Shown here: positions 34,778-44,374 of the stretch, piece after piece
Position numbering within the stretch: the first letter of the stretch is position 1
How the letters are laid out: the number at the start of each line of letters is the position of its first letter
NCBI RefSeq assembly: GCF_900102675.1
Contig: NZ_FMYX01000011.1
Location: forward strand, 1-64,000
Length of the DNA stretch: 64,000 nucleotides
Direction: 5' to 3'
Source of the DNA: Pseudomonas guariconensis
Lineage (GTDB): Bacteria > Pseudomonadota > Gammaproteobacteria > Pseudomonadales > Pseudomonadaceae
Notes under the pieces: generated by a model
Database searches by the model: none
Seen by the model: the letters and a program-made list of their open reading frames with translations, nothing else
What the model was told of the DNA's origin: nothing
Position numbers and translations under genes: made by a program

Positions 34778-35446
34778 CCGCCCTTACGGCGGGTCACTTT
34801 TGGTCTTGGCCAAAAGTAACCAAAAGCCGCGCGCCCCTGCATCCGACCCGGCGCTTCGCACCGGGTCCCCTCGCTGCGGTGTCTTACGGGGCCTCGCGGC
34901 CTCCGGCTGGCTGCGCCAGCCTCCATCTCGCGACTTCGGCTACCGCCGAAGGGCGCTACGCGCCTGCCCCTACAGACACCTCCGCTCGGCCTGCTGATGG
35001 GGCGCAAGTTACGGGCGGCGTCTGGGTTGGCGTTGTTTCATTCAGGGGTTTTTGTGGGGTATGTTCCGCCCATCGCGGGTAAACCCGCGAAACACCGGCA
35101 CAAACAACAAATTAATCAGCTTGTTTGCCGTTGCTGTTGCTTTTGATGCGCGATAGTCCAGGCGCCACCCATCGCGACCTCAGGAGGCCGAGTGGAGGTG
35201 TCTGTAGGGGCAGGCGCGCAGCGCCCTTCGGCGCAGCCGAAGTTGCGAGATGGAGGCTTGCGCAGCAAACCGGAGGCCGCGAAGCCCCGAAAGGCACCGG
35301 AGCGCAGGGAACCCCGGAGCGCAGCGCAGGGGCCGGATGTGGGAGCCAGCGGTTTTTGCCTACTTTTGCCCAAGAGCAAAAGTAGGTCGCCGTAAAGGCG
35401 AAAAGCGCCGGTGGCGCCCCCACCAACACCGGATATTCACACAGCC
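34778..35446. repeat. Large inverted-repeat element, copy B (complete)
   Basis: The 771 bases between rsmJ and the TetR gene hold no convincing gene. The left arm, about 34778-35000, is an imperfect reverse complement of the right arm, about 35182-35400, and weaker pairing continues inward to about 35030 and 35155. The arms end in small hairpins (34796-34803 with 34810-34817; 35359-35369 with 35376-35386). The loop holds a REP core, CGCGGGTAAACCCGCG, at 35074-35089. Bases 34960-35054 and 35125-35445 recur at 1-95 and 257-577. No transposase is nearby. It lies between two converging 3' ends, a place tolerant of insertion. Confidence 0.85.
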
Positions 35447-35461
35447 TCAAAGCCCAAGCCC

Positions 35462-36106
35462 TTAAACCCGGTACCCCCGCATGAACAACCCAACCACCTC
35501 CCGCACATGCACCTCCGCCTCCTCCACCGTCAACGCCGGCGCACACCCCAGCAGCAACCGATAATCCGGCGCCCCCTTCACCAAGCAGAAGAAGTGCTCA
35601 GCCGCCCGCAAGGGATTGTCGATCGCCAGCAACCCCCGCTGCGCGACACTGGCCAGCAGCGCTTCCATCCCGGCCAGCACCCGCTTGGGCCCCGCCTCCC
35701 AGAAGTACTCGCCAAAGCCAGGGTCCTGGTTCCCCAAGGCAATGATCAACCGGCTCAACTTGACCGACTCGTCACTGCTGATCAACGCCTGAAACCCCCG
35801 GGCAATATTCAGCAGCACCTGTTCCAGCGGAACGCCTTCGGGCAGCTCGAAGATCAGGTCAGGCAGTTGGGTCTGACACGTCGCCATGACGGCCGAACCA
35901 AACAGCGTCTGCTTGTCGTTGAAATGGCTGTAGACCGTGAGTTTTGAAACACCTGCCGCCGCAGCGACCGCATCCATGCTGGTGTTCGCATAGCCAAGAC
36001 TCAGGAACAAGGTCTTGGCGGCTTCGAGGATGGCCTCGCGCTTGGCCAGGTCCTTGGGCCGGCCAGGGCCAGTGGGTGCGTCGTTGGACATGGGAATCCG
36101 CATCAT
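35462..36106 (-). CDS. TetR/AcrR family regulator of the RND pump
   Basis: Regulator of 214 residues with the N-terminal helix-turn-helix (about 22-68: REAILEAAKTLFLSLGYANT, then MDAVAAAAGVSKLTVYSHF), closely AcrR-like. The C-terminal domain is of the AefR/TetR_C type. It is divergent from the RND genes and a palindrome lies between them, so repression of the pump and of itself is likely. The start at 36106 has GGGGGA 9 bases ahead; ATG at 36091 (MSNDAP) is an alternative. Confidence 0.88.
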   Translation of the reverse strand: MMRIPMSNDAPTGPGRPKDLAKREAILEAAKTLFLSLGYANTSMDAVAAAAGVSKLTVYSHFNDKQTLFGSAVMATCQTQLPDLIFELPEGVPLEQVLLNIARGFQALISSDESVKLSRLIIALGNQDPGFGEYFWEAGPKRVLAGMEALLASVAQRGLLAIDNPLRAAEHFFCLVKGAPDYRLLLGCAPALTVEEAEVHVREVVGLFMRGYRV

Positions 36107-36220
36107 GATGAAAAGTCCCCCATCTTAACGGGTCGCAGCGCATCCGGCTGCTAAAGGCGTGGATCGTTAATACGTTTTTCTCTGTGTTACCCGCTTCCCG
36201 ACCCTGGTGTCCTGACTTAA

Positions 36221-36236
36221 TATACTCGCCAGTATA
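36221..36236. promoter_or_regulatory. Palindromic operator candidate for the TetR regulator
   Basis: TATACTCGCCAGTATA is a perfect 6+4+6 inverted repeat in the 166-base gap between the divergent TetR and RND genes, 36 bases before the pump's first ATG. TATACT could also serve as the -10 box, so a bound repressor would block RNA polymerase. Size and symmetry suit a TetR dimer. Confidence 0.65.
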
Positions 36237-36272
36237 AATATTCGAGGCGCTCCTCGCGAAAGGACATCCATC

Positions 36273-37373
36273 ATGTTGCGTCATGCCGTGCCCATCGTTT
36301 TACCCGCCACCTTGGCGTTGCTGCTGGTCGCTTGCGGTCAGGAGGCCGCGGCCCCTGCTGTGCCGCGCCCGGCGTTGGTGGTCCAGCCCCAGCCAACGGG
36401 TGCTTCGGCCGACAGTTATCCCGGCGAGGTGCGGGCTCGCTTCGAACCTGAGCTGGCCTTTCGCATTGGCGGCAAGGTGAGCAAGCGCCTGGTGGAGGAG
36501 GGGCAGCGGGTCAAGGCCGACCAGCCGCTGGCCGAGCTCGACCCACAGGATGTCCGTCTGCAACTGGAGGCCAACCGCGCCCAGCTCGCTGCCGCCGAAG
36601 CCAACTTGGCCCTGGTGCGGGCTGAGCGCGATCGCTACCAGAAGCTGCTGGAGCGGCAGATGGTCAGCCGTTCCCAGTACGACAACGCCGAGAACCTCTA
36701 TCGCGCAGGCCAGGCGCGTCTCAAGCAGGCCAAGGCGGAATTCGACGTGGCCGGCAACCAGGCGGAGTACGCCGTGCTCCGAGCACCTCAAGCAGGCGTG
36801 ATCGCCAAGCGTCAGGTCGAGGTGGGTCAGGTTGTGGCGCCAGGGCAGACCGTGTTCACCCTGGCCGCCGATGGTGAGCGAGAAGTGCTCATCGGCCTGC
36901 CGGAGCAGCAATTCGCCCGCTTTGGCGTGGGGCAAACGGTGAGTGTGGAGCTGTGGTCGCACCCGAACGCGCGTTATCCGGGGCGCATCCGTGAGCTGTC
37001 TCCGGCGGCCGATCCTCGCTCGCGTACCTTCGCTGCGCGGATTGCCTTCACCACCTCCAGCACGCCGGCCGAGCTGGGGCAAAGCGCGCGAGTGTTCATT
37101 GCCCACGCTGAACGCGCGCCGCTGTCGGTGCCGCTTTCGGCGGTTACGGCCGAACAGGGGCAGGCCTACGTCTGGCGCATCGGCAAGGACAACCGCCTCG
37201 AACGCGCGGTGGTGCGCCTGGGCCCTTATGGCGATGACAGCGTGCCGGTGCTCGAAGGGCTGAAGGCGGATGACTGGGTAGTGGCCGCAGGTGGCCATGT
37301 GTTGCGCGAGGGCCAGCAGGTCCGGCCCGTGGACCGTTCCAACCGTGATGTGAACCTGGCGACCAAGGAGTAA
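36273..37373 (+). CDS. RND efflux membrane fusion protein
   Basis: Periplasmic adaptor of 366 residues, lipoprotein signal with lipobox LVAC (about Cys21). It has the lipoyl half-motifs (FRIGGKVSKRLVEEGQRV and APQAGVIAKRQVEVGQVV) around a helical hairpin (about 95-150), then the beta-barrel and membrane-proximal domains. AAGGAC precedes the ATG. It links the following RND pump to an outer-membrane channel; no channel gene is in this locus, so one must be shared from elsewhere (for example a TolC/OprM-type protein). Confidence 0.92.
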   Translation: MLRHAVPIVLPATLALLLVACGQEAAAPAVPRPALVVQPQPTGASADSYPGEVRARFEPELAFRIGGKVSKRLVEEGQRVKADQPLAELDPQDVRLQLEANRAQLAAAEANLALVRAERDRYQKLLERQMVSRSQYDNAENLYRAGQARLKQAKAEFDVAGNQAEYAVLRAPQAGVIAKRQVEVGQVVAPGQTVFTLAADGEREVLIGLPEQQFARFGVGQTVSVELWSHPNARYPGRIRELSPAADPRSRTFAARIAFTTSSTPAELGQSARVFIAHAERAPLSVPLSAVTAEQGQAYVWRIGKDNRLERAVVRLGPYGDDSVPVLEGLKADDWVVAAGGHVLREGQQVRPVDRSNRDVNLATKE

Positions 37374-37379
37374 TTCCCG

Positions 37380-40300
37380 ATGGGTTTCAACCTTTCCGCC
37401 TGGGCCTTGCGCAACCGGCAGATCGTGCTGTTCTTGATGATCCTCCTGGGCGCGATTGGCGCGATGTCCTACACAAAGCTGGGGCAAAGCGAGGATCCAC
37501 CGTTCACCTTCAAGGCCATGGTCATTCGCACGATATGGCCGGGTGCTACCGCCGAGGAGGTCTCCCGGCAGGTCACCGAGCGCATCGAAAAGAAACTGAT
37601 GGAAACCGGCGAGTACGAGCGGATCGTGTCGTTCTCGCGTCCAGGCGAGTCCCAGGTGACGTTCATGGCCCGGGACTCCATGCACTCCGATGCCATCCCC
37701 GAGCTGTGGTACCAGATCCGCAAGAAGGTCGCGGACATTCGCCATACCTTGCCGCCCGAGATTCAGGGGCCGTTCTTCAACGATGAGTTCGGCACGACTT
37801 TTGGCAACATCTATGCACTGACAGGTCCCGGGTTCGATTACGCCGTGCTCAAGGACTACGCCGACCGTATCCAGATCCAACTGCAGCGGGTCAAGGACGT
37901 GGGCAAGGTCGAGCTGATCGGCCTGCAGGACGAAAAAATCTGGATCGAGCTCTCGAACCTCAAGCTGGCCACCCTCGGCGTGCCGTTGCAGGCGGTGCAG
38001 CAGGCGCTGAGCGAGCAGAACGCGGTGAGCACCGCAGGTTTCTTCGAGACCCCCAGCGAGCGTTTGCAGTTGCGTGTCAGCGGACGTTTCGACAGCGTCG
38101 AGCAGATTCGCCAGTTCCCGATCCGCGTAGGTGATCGCACCTTCCGTATCGGGGATGTGGCCGAGGTCCATCGCGGCTTCAACGACCCACCTGCGCCACG
38201 CATGCGCTTCATGGGCGAGGACGCAATCGGCCTGGCGGTCTCGATGAAGGACGGTGGCGACATCCTGGTGCTGGGCAAGGCCCTGGAAGGCGAGTTCGCC
38301 CGCCTGGCGCGCAACCTGCCGGCGGGCATGGAGTTGCGCAAGGTTTCGGACCAGCCCGCTGCGGTGAAGGCAGGGGTAGGGGAGTTCGTCCAGGTCCTGG
38401 TCGAAGCCCTGGCCATCGTGCTGCTGGTGAGTTTTTTCTCCCTGGGCCTTCGCACCGGCCTGGTGGTGGCCCTGGCCATTCCACTGGTGTTGGCCATGAC
38501 CTTCGCCACGATGCATTACTTCGGCATCGGCCTGCACAAGATCTCCCTTGGCGCACTGGTGCTGGCGCTTGGGCTGCTGGTGGATGACGCCATCATTGCC
38601 GTGGAGATGATGGCGATCAAGATGGAGCAGGGGTTCGACCGGCTCAAGGCGGCGAGCTATGCCTGGTCCAGCACGGCATTCCCGATGCTCACTGGCACCT
38701 TGATCACGGCGGCGGGCTTCCTGCCGATCGCCACGGCGGCCTCCAGTACTGGCGAATACACACGTTCTATCTTCCAGGTGGTGACCATTGCCTTGCTGAC
38801 GTCCTGGGTGGCCGCGGTGGTCTTCGTGCCTTACCTGGGCGACCGCCTGTTGCCAGACCTGGCCAAGCGTCACGCCGAGGGCGCGCACGGTCCGGATCCT
38901 TATGGCACGCCGTTCTACCAGCGTGTGCGCCGCGTCGTGGAGTGGTGCGTACGCCGGCGCAAGACAGTGATCGTGCTGACGGTCGCGGCTTTCGTTGGCA
39001 GCATCCTGCTGTTCCGCTTCGTGCCCCAGCAGTTCTTCCCGGCCTCGGGCCGGCCCGAACTGATGGTCGACCTCAAACTCACCGAAGGCGCATCGCTGGC
39101 CAATACGACCGAGCAGGTCAAGCGCCTGGAGGCACTGCTCAAGCAGCAGGATGGCATCGCCAACTATGTGGCCTATGTCGGCACGGGGTCGCCGCGTTTC
39201 TACCTGCCGTTGGACCAGCAATTGCCGGCGGCGAGCTTTGCCCAGTTCGTGGTACTGGCCAAGAGCCTGGAGGATCGTGAAGCCCTGCGCAGCTGGTTGA
39301 TCGCCACGCTGGATGCGCAATTCCCCGAGCTGCGTGGACGGGTCACCCGTTTGGAGAACGGTCCGCCGGTGGGCTATCCGGTGCAGTTCCGGGTGACGGG
39401 CGAGCATATCGAGAAGGTTCGTGCCCTGGCGCGGGAGGTAGCGGTCAAGGTGCGCGAGAACCCCCATGTGGTGAACGTGCACCTCGATTGGGAGGAGCCG
39501 AGCAAGGCGGTGTTCCTGGAGATCGACCAGGACCGCGCCCGGGCCTTGGGCGTAAGCACCGCGCATCTGTCGAGCTTCCTGCAAAGCTCGCTGACCGGCA
39601 CCACGGTCAGCCAGTACCGCGAAGACAACGAACTGATCGAGATCCTGCTACGCGGCACCGGCCAGGAACGCCGTGAGCTGGGCAACCTCGGCAGCCTCGC
39701 GCTGCCCACCGACAACGGCCAGAGCGTGGCGTTGTCCCAGGTGGCGACCTTGGAGTACGGCTTCGAAGAAGGCGTGATCTGGCACCGCAACCGCCTGCCT
39801 ACGGTGACCGTGCGGGCCGACATCTATGACAAGGAGCAGCCGGCTACGCTCGTCAAGCAGATCCTGCCAACCTTGCAAACGGTGCGCGATACCTTGCCCG
39901 AGGGTTACCTGCTGGAAGTCGGTGGCGCCGTGGAAGATGCCGAGCGCGGCCAGCGTTCGGTGAACGCCGGCATGCCACTGTTCATCGTGGTGGTGCTGAC
40001 GTTGCTGATGGTGCAGTTGCGCAGTTTTTCGCGCACGGTGATGGTGTTTCTCACCGCGCCCTTGGGGCTGATCGGTGTGACGCTGTTCCTGTTGGTGTTC
40101 CGGCAGCCTTTTGGGTTTGTCGCCATGCTCGGCACCATCGCACTGGCGGGGATGATCATGCGTAACTCGGTGATCCTGGTCGACCAGATCGAACAGGACA
40201 TCGCGGCGGGGCTGGATCGCTGGCAGGCGATCATCGAAGCTACGGTGCGGCGCTTCCGACCGATCGTGCTCACCGCCCTGGCGGCGGTATTGGCAATGAT

Positions 40301-40436
40301 CCCGCTGTCGCGCAGCGTGTTCTACGGGCCGATGGCGGTGGCCATCATGGGCGGGTTGATCGTAGCGACCGTGCTGACGCTGTTGTTCCTGCCAGCGCTG
40401 TATGCGGCGTGGTTCAGAGTGAGGAAAAGCGGCTAG
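37380..40436 (+). CDS. RND efflux transporter (AcrB/HAE1-type)
   Basis: Inner-membrane proton-driven pump of 1018 residues. A first membrane helix (about 12-31) is followed by a large periplasmic domain, a block of five or six helices (about 340-550) with the proton-relay Asp pair in GLLVDDAIIAVEMM, a second periplasmic domain and the final helices (about 860-1010) with RNSVILVDQIEQ. It begins 6 bases after the adaptor gene. The substrate is unknown; drug or solvent export is a family-level guess. An open frame of over 1000 codons on the opposite strand is a GC-driven shadow. Confidence 0.93.
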   Translation: MGFNLSAWALRNRQIVLFLMILLGAIGAMSYTKLGQSEDPPFTFKAMVIRTIWPGATAEEVSRQVTERIEKKLMETGEYERIVSFSRPGESQVTFMARDSMHSDAIPELWYQIRKKVADIRHTLPPEIQGPFFNDEFGTTFGNIYALTGPGFDYAVLKDYADRIQIQLQRVKDVGKVELIGLQDEKIWIELSNLKLATLGVPLQAVQQALSEQNAVSTAGFFETPSERLQLRVSGRFDSVEQIRQFPIRVGDRTFRIGDVAEVHRGFNDPPAPRMRFMGEDAIGLAVSMKDGGDILVLGKALEGEFARLARNLPAGMELRKVSDQPAAVKAGVGEFVQVLVEALAIVLLVSFFSLGLRTGLVVALAIPLVLAMTFATMHYFGIGLHKISLGALVLALGLLVDDAIIAVEMMAIKMEQGFDRLKAASYAWSSTAFPMLTGTLITAAGFLPIATAASSTGEYTRSIFQVVTIALLTSWVAAVVFVPYLGDRLLPDLAKRHAEGAHGPDPYGTPFYQRVRRVVEWCVRRRKTVIVLTVAAFVGSILLFRFVPQQFFPASGRPELMVDLKLTEGASLANTTEQVKRLEALLKQQDGIANYVAYVGTGSPRFYLPLDQQLPAASFAQFVVLAKSLEDREALRSWLIATLDAQFPELRGRVTRLENGPPVGYPVQFRVTGEHIEKVRALAREVAVKVRENPHVVNVHLDWEEPSKAVFLEIDQDRARALGVSTAHLSSFLQSSLTGTTVSQYREDNELIEILLRGTGQERRELGNLGSLALPTDNGQSVALSQVATLEYGFEEGVIWHRNRLPTVTVRADIYDKEQPATLVKQILPTLQTVRDTLPEGYLLEVGGAVEDAERGQRSVNAGMPLFIVVVLTLLMVQLRSFSRTVMVFLTAPLGLIGVTLFLLVFRQPFGFVAMLGTIALAGMIMRNSVILVDQIEQDIAAGLDRWQAIIEATVRRFRPIVLTALAAVLAMIPLSRSVFYGPMAVAIMGGLIVATVLTLLFLPALYAAWFRVRKSG

Positions 40437-40530
40437 CTGGAAGCGGCAAGCGGCAAGCCGCAAGGGGGACGAGCCACGCAGGCCTCGCGTCTTGCTTGTG
40501 GCTTACCGCTTGAAACTTACAGCTTGCAGC
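40435..40530. repeat. REP/BIME-type imperfect inverted repeat
   Basis: AGCTGGAAGCGGCAAGCGGC on the left and CCGCTTGAAACTTACAGCTT on the right form an imperfect inverted repeat between the convergent RND and DUF4197 genes. The AAGCTTCAAGCGGCAAG style recurs at 44719-44746 and 61782-61797, so these belong to one repeat type. Confidence 0.65.
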
Positions 40531-40538
40531 CGCGCGCT

Positions 40539-41228
40539 TCAAAGCGCGCCGAACACCTTCTTGGCCAGGCTGGTCGCGGCCTGGGCTGGGTTCTGGCGAA
40601 TGTTCTGCTCCTGCTTGCCGATCATCTCGAACAGGCCATCGAGCGCTTTCTCGGTCACGTAGTTCTCGATGCTCGCGCTCTTGGCGTCTACCACGCCTAG
40701 GGCCACGGCTTGGCCGGCGAAGTTGTTGTACTGCTGCGCCAGGCCAACCTTGTCGGTGGCTTGCTTGACGATCGGCAGGAACTTGGCGCGGATTTCTTCA
40801 CGGCTGCTCTTGTTCAGGTACTGGGTTGCCGAATCCTGGCCGCCGTTGAGGATGTCCTTGGCGTCGGTCACGGTCATCTTCTTGACCGCATCGACCAGAA
40901 TCGCCTGGGCCTGCGGAACCGCTGCTTCGGCCGCCTTGTTCATGCTGTTTTCCAGGGCTTCGACCTGCTCACCCTTGCCGAACATCTTCATGGCCTTGGC
41001 GGCCTTGCCCAGGTTGCCTGGCAATTCGATGCGCACATCCGGGTTGTTGCTGAAGCCGCCAGGCGTGCTCAGTTGCTTGACGGCGATCTGAGCGCCCTGG
41101 GTCAGGGCGTCCTTCAGGCCGCCGGTGGCATCTTTCTGGCTCAGGTCGCCGAGCGACAGGGCCAGGGCGCTGGCCGACAGCAGCAGGCCGGCGCACAGGG
41201 TGGTGAAGCGCAGGGAGGTGCGAATCAT
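40539..41228 (-). CDS. DUF4197 family exported protein
   Basis: Exported protein of 229 residues with a cleavable signal peptide (about 1-23, cleavage after SALA). The mature domain is helical, with LGDLSQKDATGGLKDALTQGAQ near its start and KALDGLFEMIGKQEQNIRQNP near the end, typical of DUF4197. Role unknown. AAGGAA precedes the ATG at 41228; a much longer open frame to 41699 runs through the next gene and is rejected. A lipoprotein gene lies 35 bases upstream. Confidence 0.87.
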   Translation of the reverse strand: MIRTSLRFTTLCAGLLLSASALALSLGDLSQKDATGGLKDALTQGAQIAVKQLSTPGGFSNNPDVRIELPGNLGKAAKAMKMFGKGEQVEALENSMNKAAEAAVPQAQAILVDAVKKMTVTDAKDILNGGQDSATQYLNKSSREEIRAKFLPIVKQATDKVGLAQQYNNFAGQAVALGVVDAKSASIENYVTEKALDGLFEMIGKQEQNIRQNPAQAATSLAKKVFGAL

Positions 41229-41263
41229 GCTGGGTATTTCCTTATAGCTGGGAGAGGGCGGGC

Positions 41264-41662
41264 TCAGCGCACCGGGTCGACCTTGATGCGCACAGGCTGC
41301 GGATCGCTGCCGTCGAGGTTCACGCCGTGGTGTTCGGTGTTGATGAACAGCAACTTGCCGTCCAGCTCGATGCGTGCGCTGACTGCGTAGCGGTGGCCGG
41401 CTTTGATCTGGGTCGGGTCGTAGGTGAGGTGAAACGGCAGCGGCACATTGCCCTTCACCGGGCCGGCCTGGTTGGCCAAGGTCACCGCCGGGGCGTCCAT
41501 CAGCGAGACGTCTTGCAAACTCACGCTCAGGGTGGCAGCCGGTGGCAGAGCCATGCGTTGCAGATAGTAGACTTCGCCATCCAGGCTGGCCTGGTGGGAG
41601 GGTGTGTTGCTGGTGCAGGCTGCGAGCAGGGATACGCCGCACAGCATGAAGAGTTTTTTCAT
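41264..41662 (-). CDS. YbaY/YscW-like lipoprotein
   Basis: Lipoprotein of 132 residues, lipobox LAAC (Cys16). The mature part is a beta-sandwich with LDGEVYYLQRMALPPAATLSVSLQDVS, PFHLTYDPTQI and YAVSARIELDGKLLFIN, which match the YbaY/YscW family; these are thought to act in envelope or secretin-type assembly, but no such system is next to it. GGAG lies 6 bases before the ATG. Confidence 0.85.
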   Translation of the reverse strand: MKKLFMLCGVSLLAACTSNTPSHQASLDGEVYYLQRMALPPAATLSVSLQDVSLMDAPAVTLANQAGPVKGNVPLPFHLTYDPTQIKAGHRYAVSARIELDGKLLFINTEHHGVNLDGSDPQPVRIKVDPVR

Positions 41663-41764
41663 GGAATCTCCGGTGTCCTTGGGGTTGGCTTTTGGCCAAC
41701 CTCAGGGACTTTAGCGGATTTTTCCGGAGTCTTCAGCGTTGGGGCTACTGCGTCCGGGCTTATC

Positions 41765-44251
41765 TCAGGCGGGTGCTACCTCCACCGGCTCATCGCGGTG
41801 CAGCGCTACCTGGCGGATCGACAAGCGCAGCTCCGCCGACAACACGCGCTTGGCCACGCCCTCGGCGAGTTCGCCGAGCTTGTCGTGATAGCCCAGCTTG
41901 CCTTGACCGTCGGGGCGCAGTACATCCTGGTCGATCAAGGTCTGGATGAAATGGCGGAACAGCGTCTTGTCGAAGAACTCCGGGGCATTCAGGCCATGCA
42001 GGATCGACAGGCGCTGGGCCATCATCACGCACAGGTCTTCCAGCTCCTCGGCGCTCAGGGTGTTCTGGCCGCTGTTGAGCAGCAGGGACGTGGCCATGTA
42101 GAAGCGTTGCAACGTCTGGGTGATGCTCCGGGCCAGCAAGGTCAACAGGACGAACTGCCGCGAACTTGGGGCCGGGCGCAGATAGACGCCGTTCTCGAAG
42201 CGCAGCAGACCCTGTGCTACCAATGCGTCGAGCCATTGGTCGATGACCTCGTCCAATTGCTCGGGTGTCCAGCGCAGGAACAGTTCAGCCTGCAGGTACG
42301 GATACAACGCCTTGACGTACTGGCCGACCAGTTCGCGGCTCATGCGTGAGCTGCTCAGGAAGAAGCTCGCCAGCAACGCCGGCAGGGCGAAGATGTGCAG
42401 GATGTTGTTGCGGTAGTAGGTCATCAACACTGCGTTGGCTTCATCCAGGTAGAGGATGCGGCCCAGGGCGTCCTTTTGCTCCGAGAGCAGGTCCATGCCC
42501 CTGACATGTTCGATCAAGGCCGGACCGTCACCCTCCGGCAGGGTGGTGTGAGGGGAGTAGGGGACCTGCCGCAGCAAGGCCAGGTACAGGTTCAGCACGC
42601 GGGTCAGGGCGCGTTCGTCCAGTGCCAGGCGGCTGGTGGACAGCAGTGCCAGGGCCACCAGGTTGACCGGATTGATCGCCGCCGCTTCGTTCAGGTGACG
42701 TGCCACGGTCTCGCCCAGGCGGGTGGTGGTTTCGTTCAGCCAGGCCGGGCGGAATTGCGGGCCCAGGGCTTGCTCGCGCCAACCGGGTTGCTGCTGGTCG
42801 AGGAAGGCATTGAGGCGGATCGGTTCGCCGAAATTGACATAGACCTGGCCAAAACGCTGCTTGAGTGCGCCGATGACCTTGAAGATGTCGAAGATCGACT
42901 CTTTCTTCTTGCTCGCCCCGCGCAGCTCGCCCAGGTAGGTACGGCCTTCGAGCACGCGCTCATAGCCGATGTACACCGGCACGAAGACGATCGGTGTGCG
43001 CGAGGAGCGCAGGAAGCTACGCAAGGTGATGGCCAGCATCCCGGTGCGCGGTTGCAGCATGCGCCCGGTGCGCGAGCGCCCACCTTCGACGAAGTACTCC
43101 ACCGGGAAGCCCTTGGTGAACAAGGTGTGCAGGTATTCGTTGAATACCGCCGTGTACAGCGGGTTGCCCTTGAAGGTCCGGCGCATGAAGAAGGCGCCGC
43201 CACGGCGCAGCAGGCCGCCGATCACCGGCATGTTGAGGTTGATGCCGGCGGCGATGTGCGGGGGCGTGAGGCCGTTGCGGAACAACAGGTACGAGAGCAG
43301 CAGGTAGTCGATATGGCTGCGGTGGCATGGCACGTAGATCACCTCGTGCCCTGGCGCGATGCCTTGCACCTGCTCGATGTGGTTGACCTTGATGCCGTCG
43401 TAGATCTTGTTCCAGAACCAGCTGAGCACCACTTCGAGGAAGCGGATCGCCGTATAGGTGTAGTCCGAGGCGATCTCGTTGCCGTAACGCAGGGCCTGGG
43501 CTTCTGCCTTGGCGTAAGGGATCTTCTCGCGTTCGGCCTCGTCGCTGATTGCCTGGCGCACCAGTGGGTCATGGACCAGGCCCTTGACCAGGTTGCGTCG
43601 GTGGGAGATGTCCGGGCCGATGACGGCGGTTTTGAGGTTGCGAAAGTGCACGCGCATGATGCGCTGGGCCATGCGCACGGTGCGCTCGTGGCCTTTGTTG
43701 TGCTGGATCAGCTCGCGTAGGTGAATAGGCGCTGAGAACTGCACACGGGTTTTGCGGCCCAGGATCAGTATGGTCAGCAGACGGCGCAGGCGGCCGGTAA
43801 CCGCCCAGCTGTCGGCGAACAGCAGTTTCCAGGGGCTGGACTCACTGGCGGGCGACTGGCCCCAGAACACGCTGACCGGAATGATCTGCGCGTCCTCTTC
43901 CGGATGCTGGCTCACTGCGCCGACCAGACGCTCCAGGGTAGGGGGCGCGCCGCGTTTGTCATGACGGCCGAGCCAGTCCGGATCGGGCGTCAGGTAGAAG
44001 AAAGCCGCAGGCTCCTGCAGCGAACCGACACTGACCGGCAGCACAGGACGCGGTAGCCCCGCCTTGGTGCATTCGCGATCGACGACGGCCAGGTCCGTCA
44101 GCGAAGGCGAAGGCAGGGCGTAGAACACGGGACGGCTGCGATCGAGCTTCAGAGACAGAGATGACTGGTTGATGGTTTCGGAGCGCACCCACAGGTACAA
44201 CAGGCGACGCAAGGCGCCGAAAATCAGTCGGCGCAGGGGGGAACGGGTCAT
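41765..44251 (-). CDS. plsB: Glycerol-3-phosphate 1-O-acyltransferase
   Basis: Inner-membrane enzyme of 828 residues starting phospholipid synthesis by acylating glycerol-3-phosphate. The acyltransferase core has the HX4D motif in CHRSHIDYLLLSY (about 305), AGINLNMPVIGGLLRRGGAFFMRR, VEGGRSRTGR and IVFVPVYIGYE, all PlsB blocks I-IV. Length is the normal one. It is divergent from the cold-shock gene; a moderate gap (231 bases) holds both promoters. Confidence 0.95.
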   Translation of the reverse strand: MTRSPLRRLIFGALRRLLYLWVRSETINQSSLSLKLDRSRPVFYALPSPSLTDLAVVDRECTKAGLPRPVLPVSVGSLQEPAAFFYLTPDPDWLGRHDKRGAPPTLERLVGAVSQHPEEDAQIIPVSVFWGQSPASESSPWKLLFADSWAVTGRLRRLLTILILGRKTRVQFSAPIHLRELIQHNKGHERTVRMAQRIMRVHFRNLKTAVIGPDISHRRNLVKGLVHDPLVRQAISDEAEREKIPYAKAEAQALRYGNEIASDYTYTAIRFLEVVLSWFWNKIYDGIKVNHIEQVQGIAPGHEVIYVPCHRSHIDYLLLSYLLFRNGLTPPHIAAGINLNMPVIGGLLRRGGAFFMRRTFKGNPLYTAVFNEYLHTLFTKGFPVEYFVEGGRSRTGRMLQPRTGMLAITLRSFLRSSRTPIVFVPVYIGYERVLEGRTYLGELRGASKKKESIFDIFKVIGALKQRFGQVYVNFGEPIRLNAFLDQQQPGWREQALGPQFRPAWLNETTTRLGETVARHLNEAAAINPVNLVALALLSTSRLALDERALTRVLNLYLALLRQVPYSPHTTLPEGDGPALIEHVRGMDLLSEQKDALGRILYLDEANAVLMTYYRNNILHIFALPALLASFFLSSSRMSRELVGQYVKALYPYLQAELFLRWTPEQLDEVIDQWLDALVAQGLLRFENGVYLRPAPSSRQFVLLTLLARSITQTLQRFYMATSLLLNSGQNTLSAEELEDLCVMMAQRLSILHGLNAPEFFDKTLFRHFIQTLIDQDVLRPDGQGKLGYHDKLGELAEGVAKRVLSAELRLSIRQVALHRDEPVEVAPA

Positions 44252-44374
44252 GGGTGTGTGCCCTGGGAGAGATTTTTAAGTGATATTCCAGGCAGTTAGT
44301 CTGCCGTATCTGCGCAAGTTCGGCAAAATTCGCCAAATCGACGCCCAGTCATGAAATTTTTTTGTTCGCTGTCA

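Noticed and set aside
36300..39584. 1094-codon open frame antisense to the RND adaptor and pump genes
   Set aside because: It spans two well-supported genes on the other strand, starts inside one of them, has low-complexity His/Arg/Gln-rich translation and no ribosome site; high GC at third positions explains it.
40539..41699. Single 386-residue protein covering DUF4197 and the region upstream
   Set aside because: The added part overlaps the YbaY-like lipoprotein in another frame; a signal peptide and ribosome site at 41228 mark the true start.
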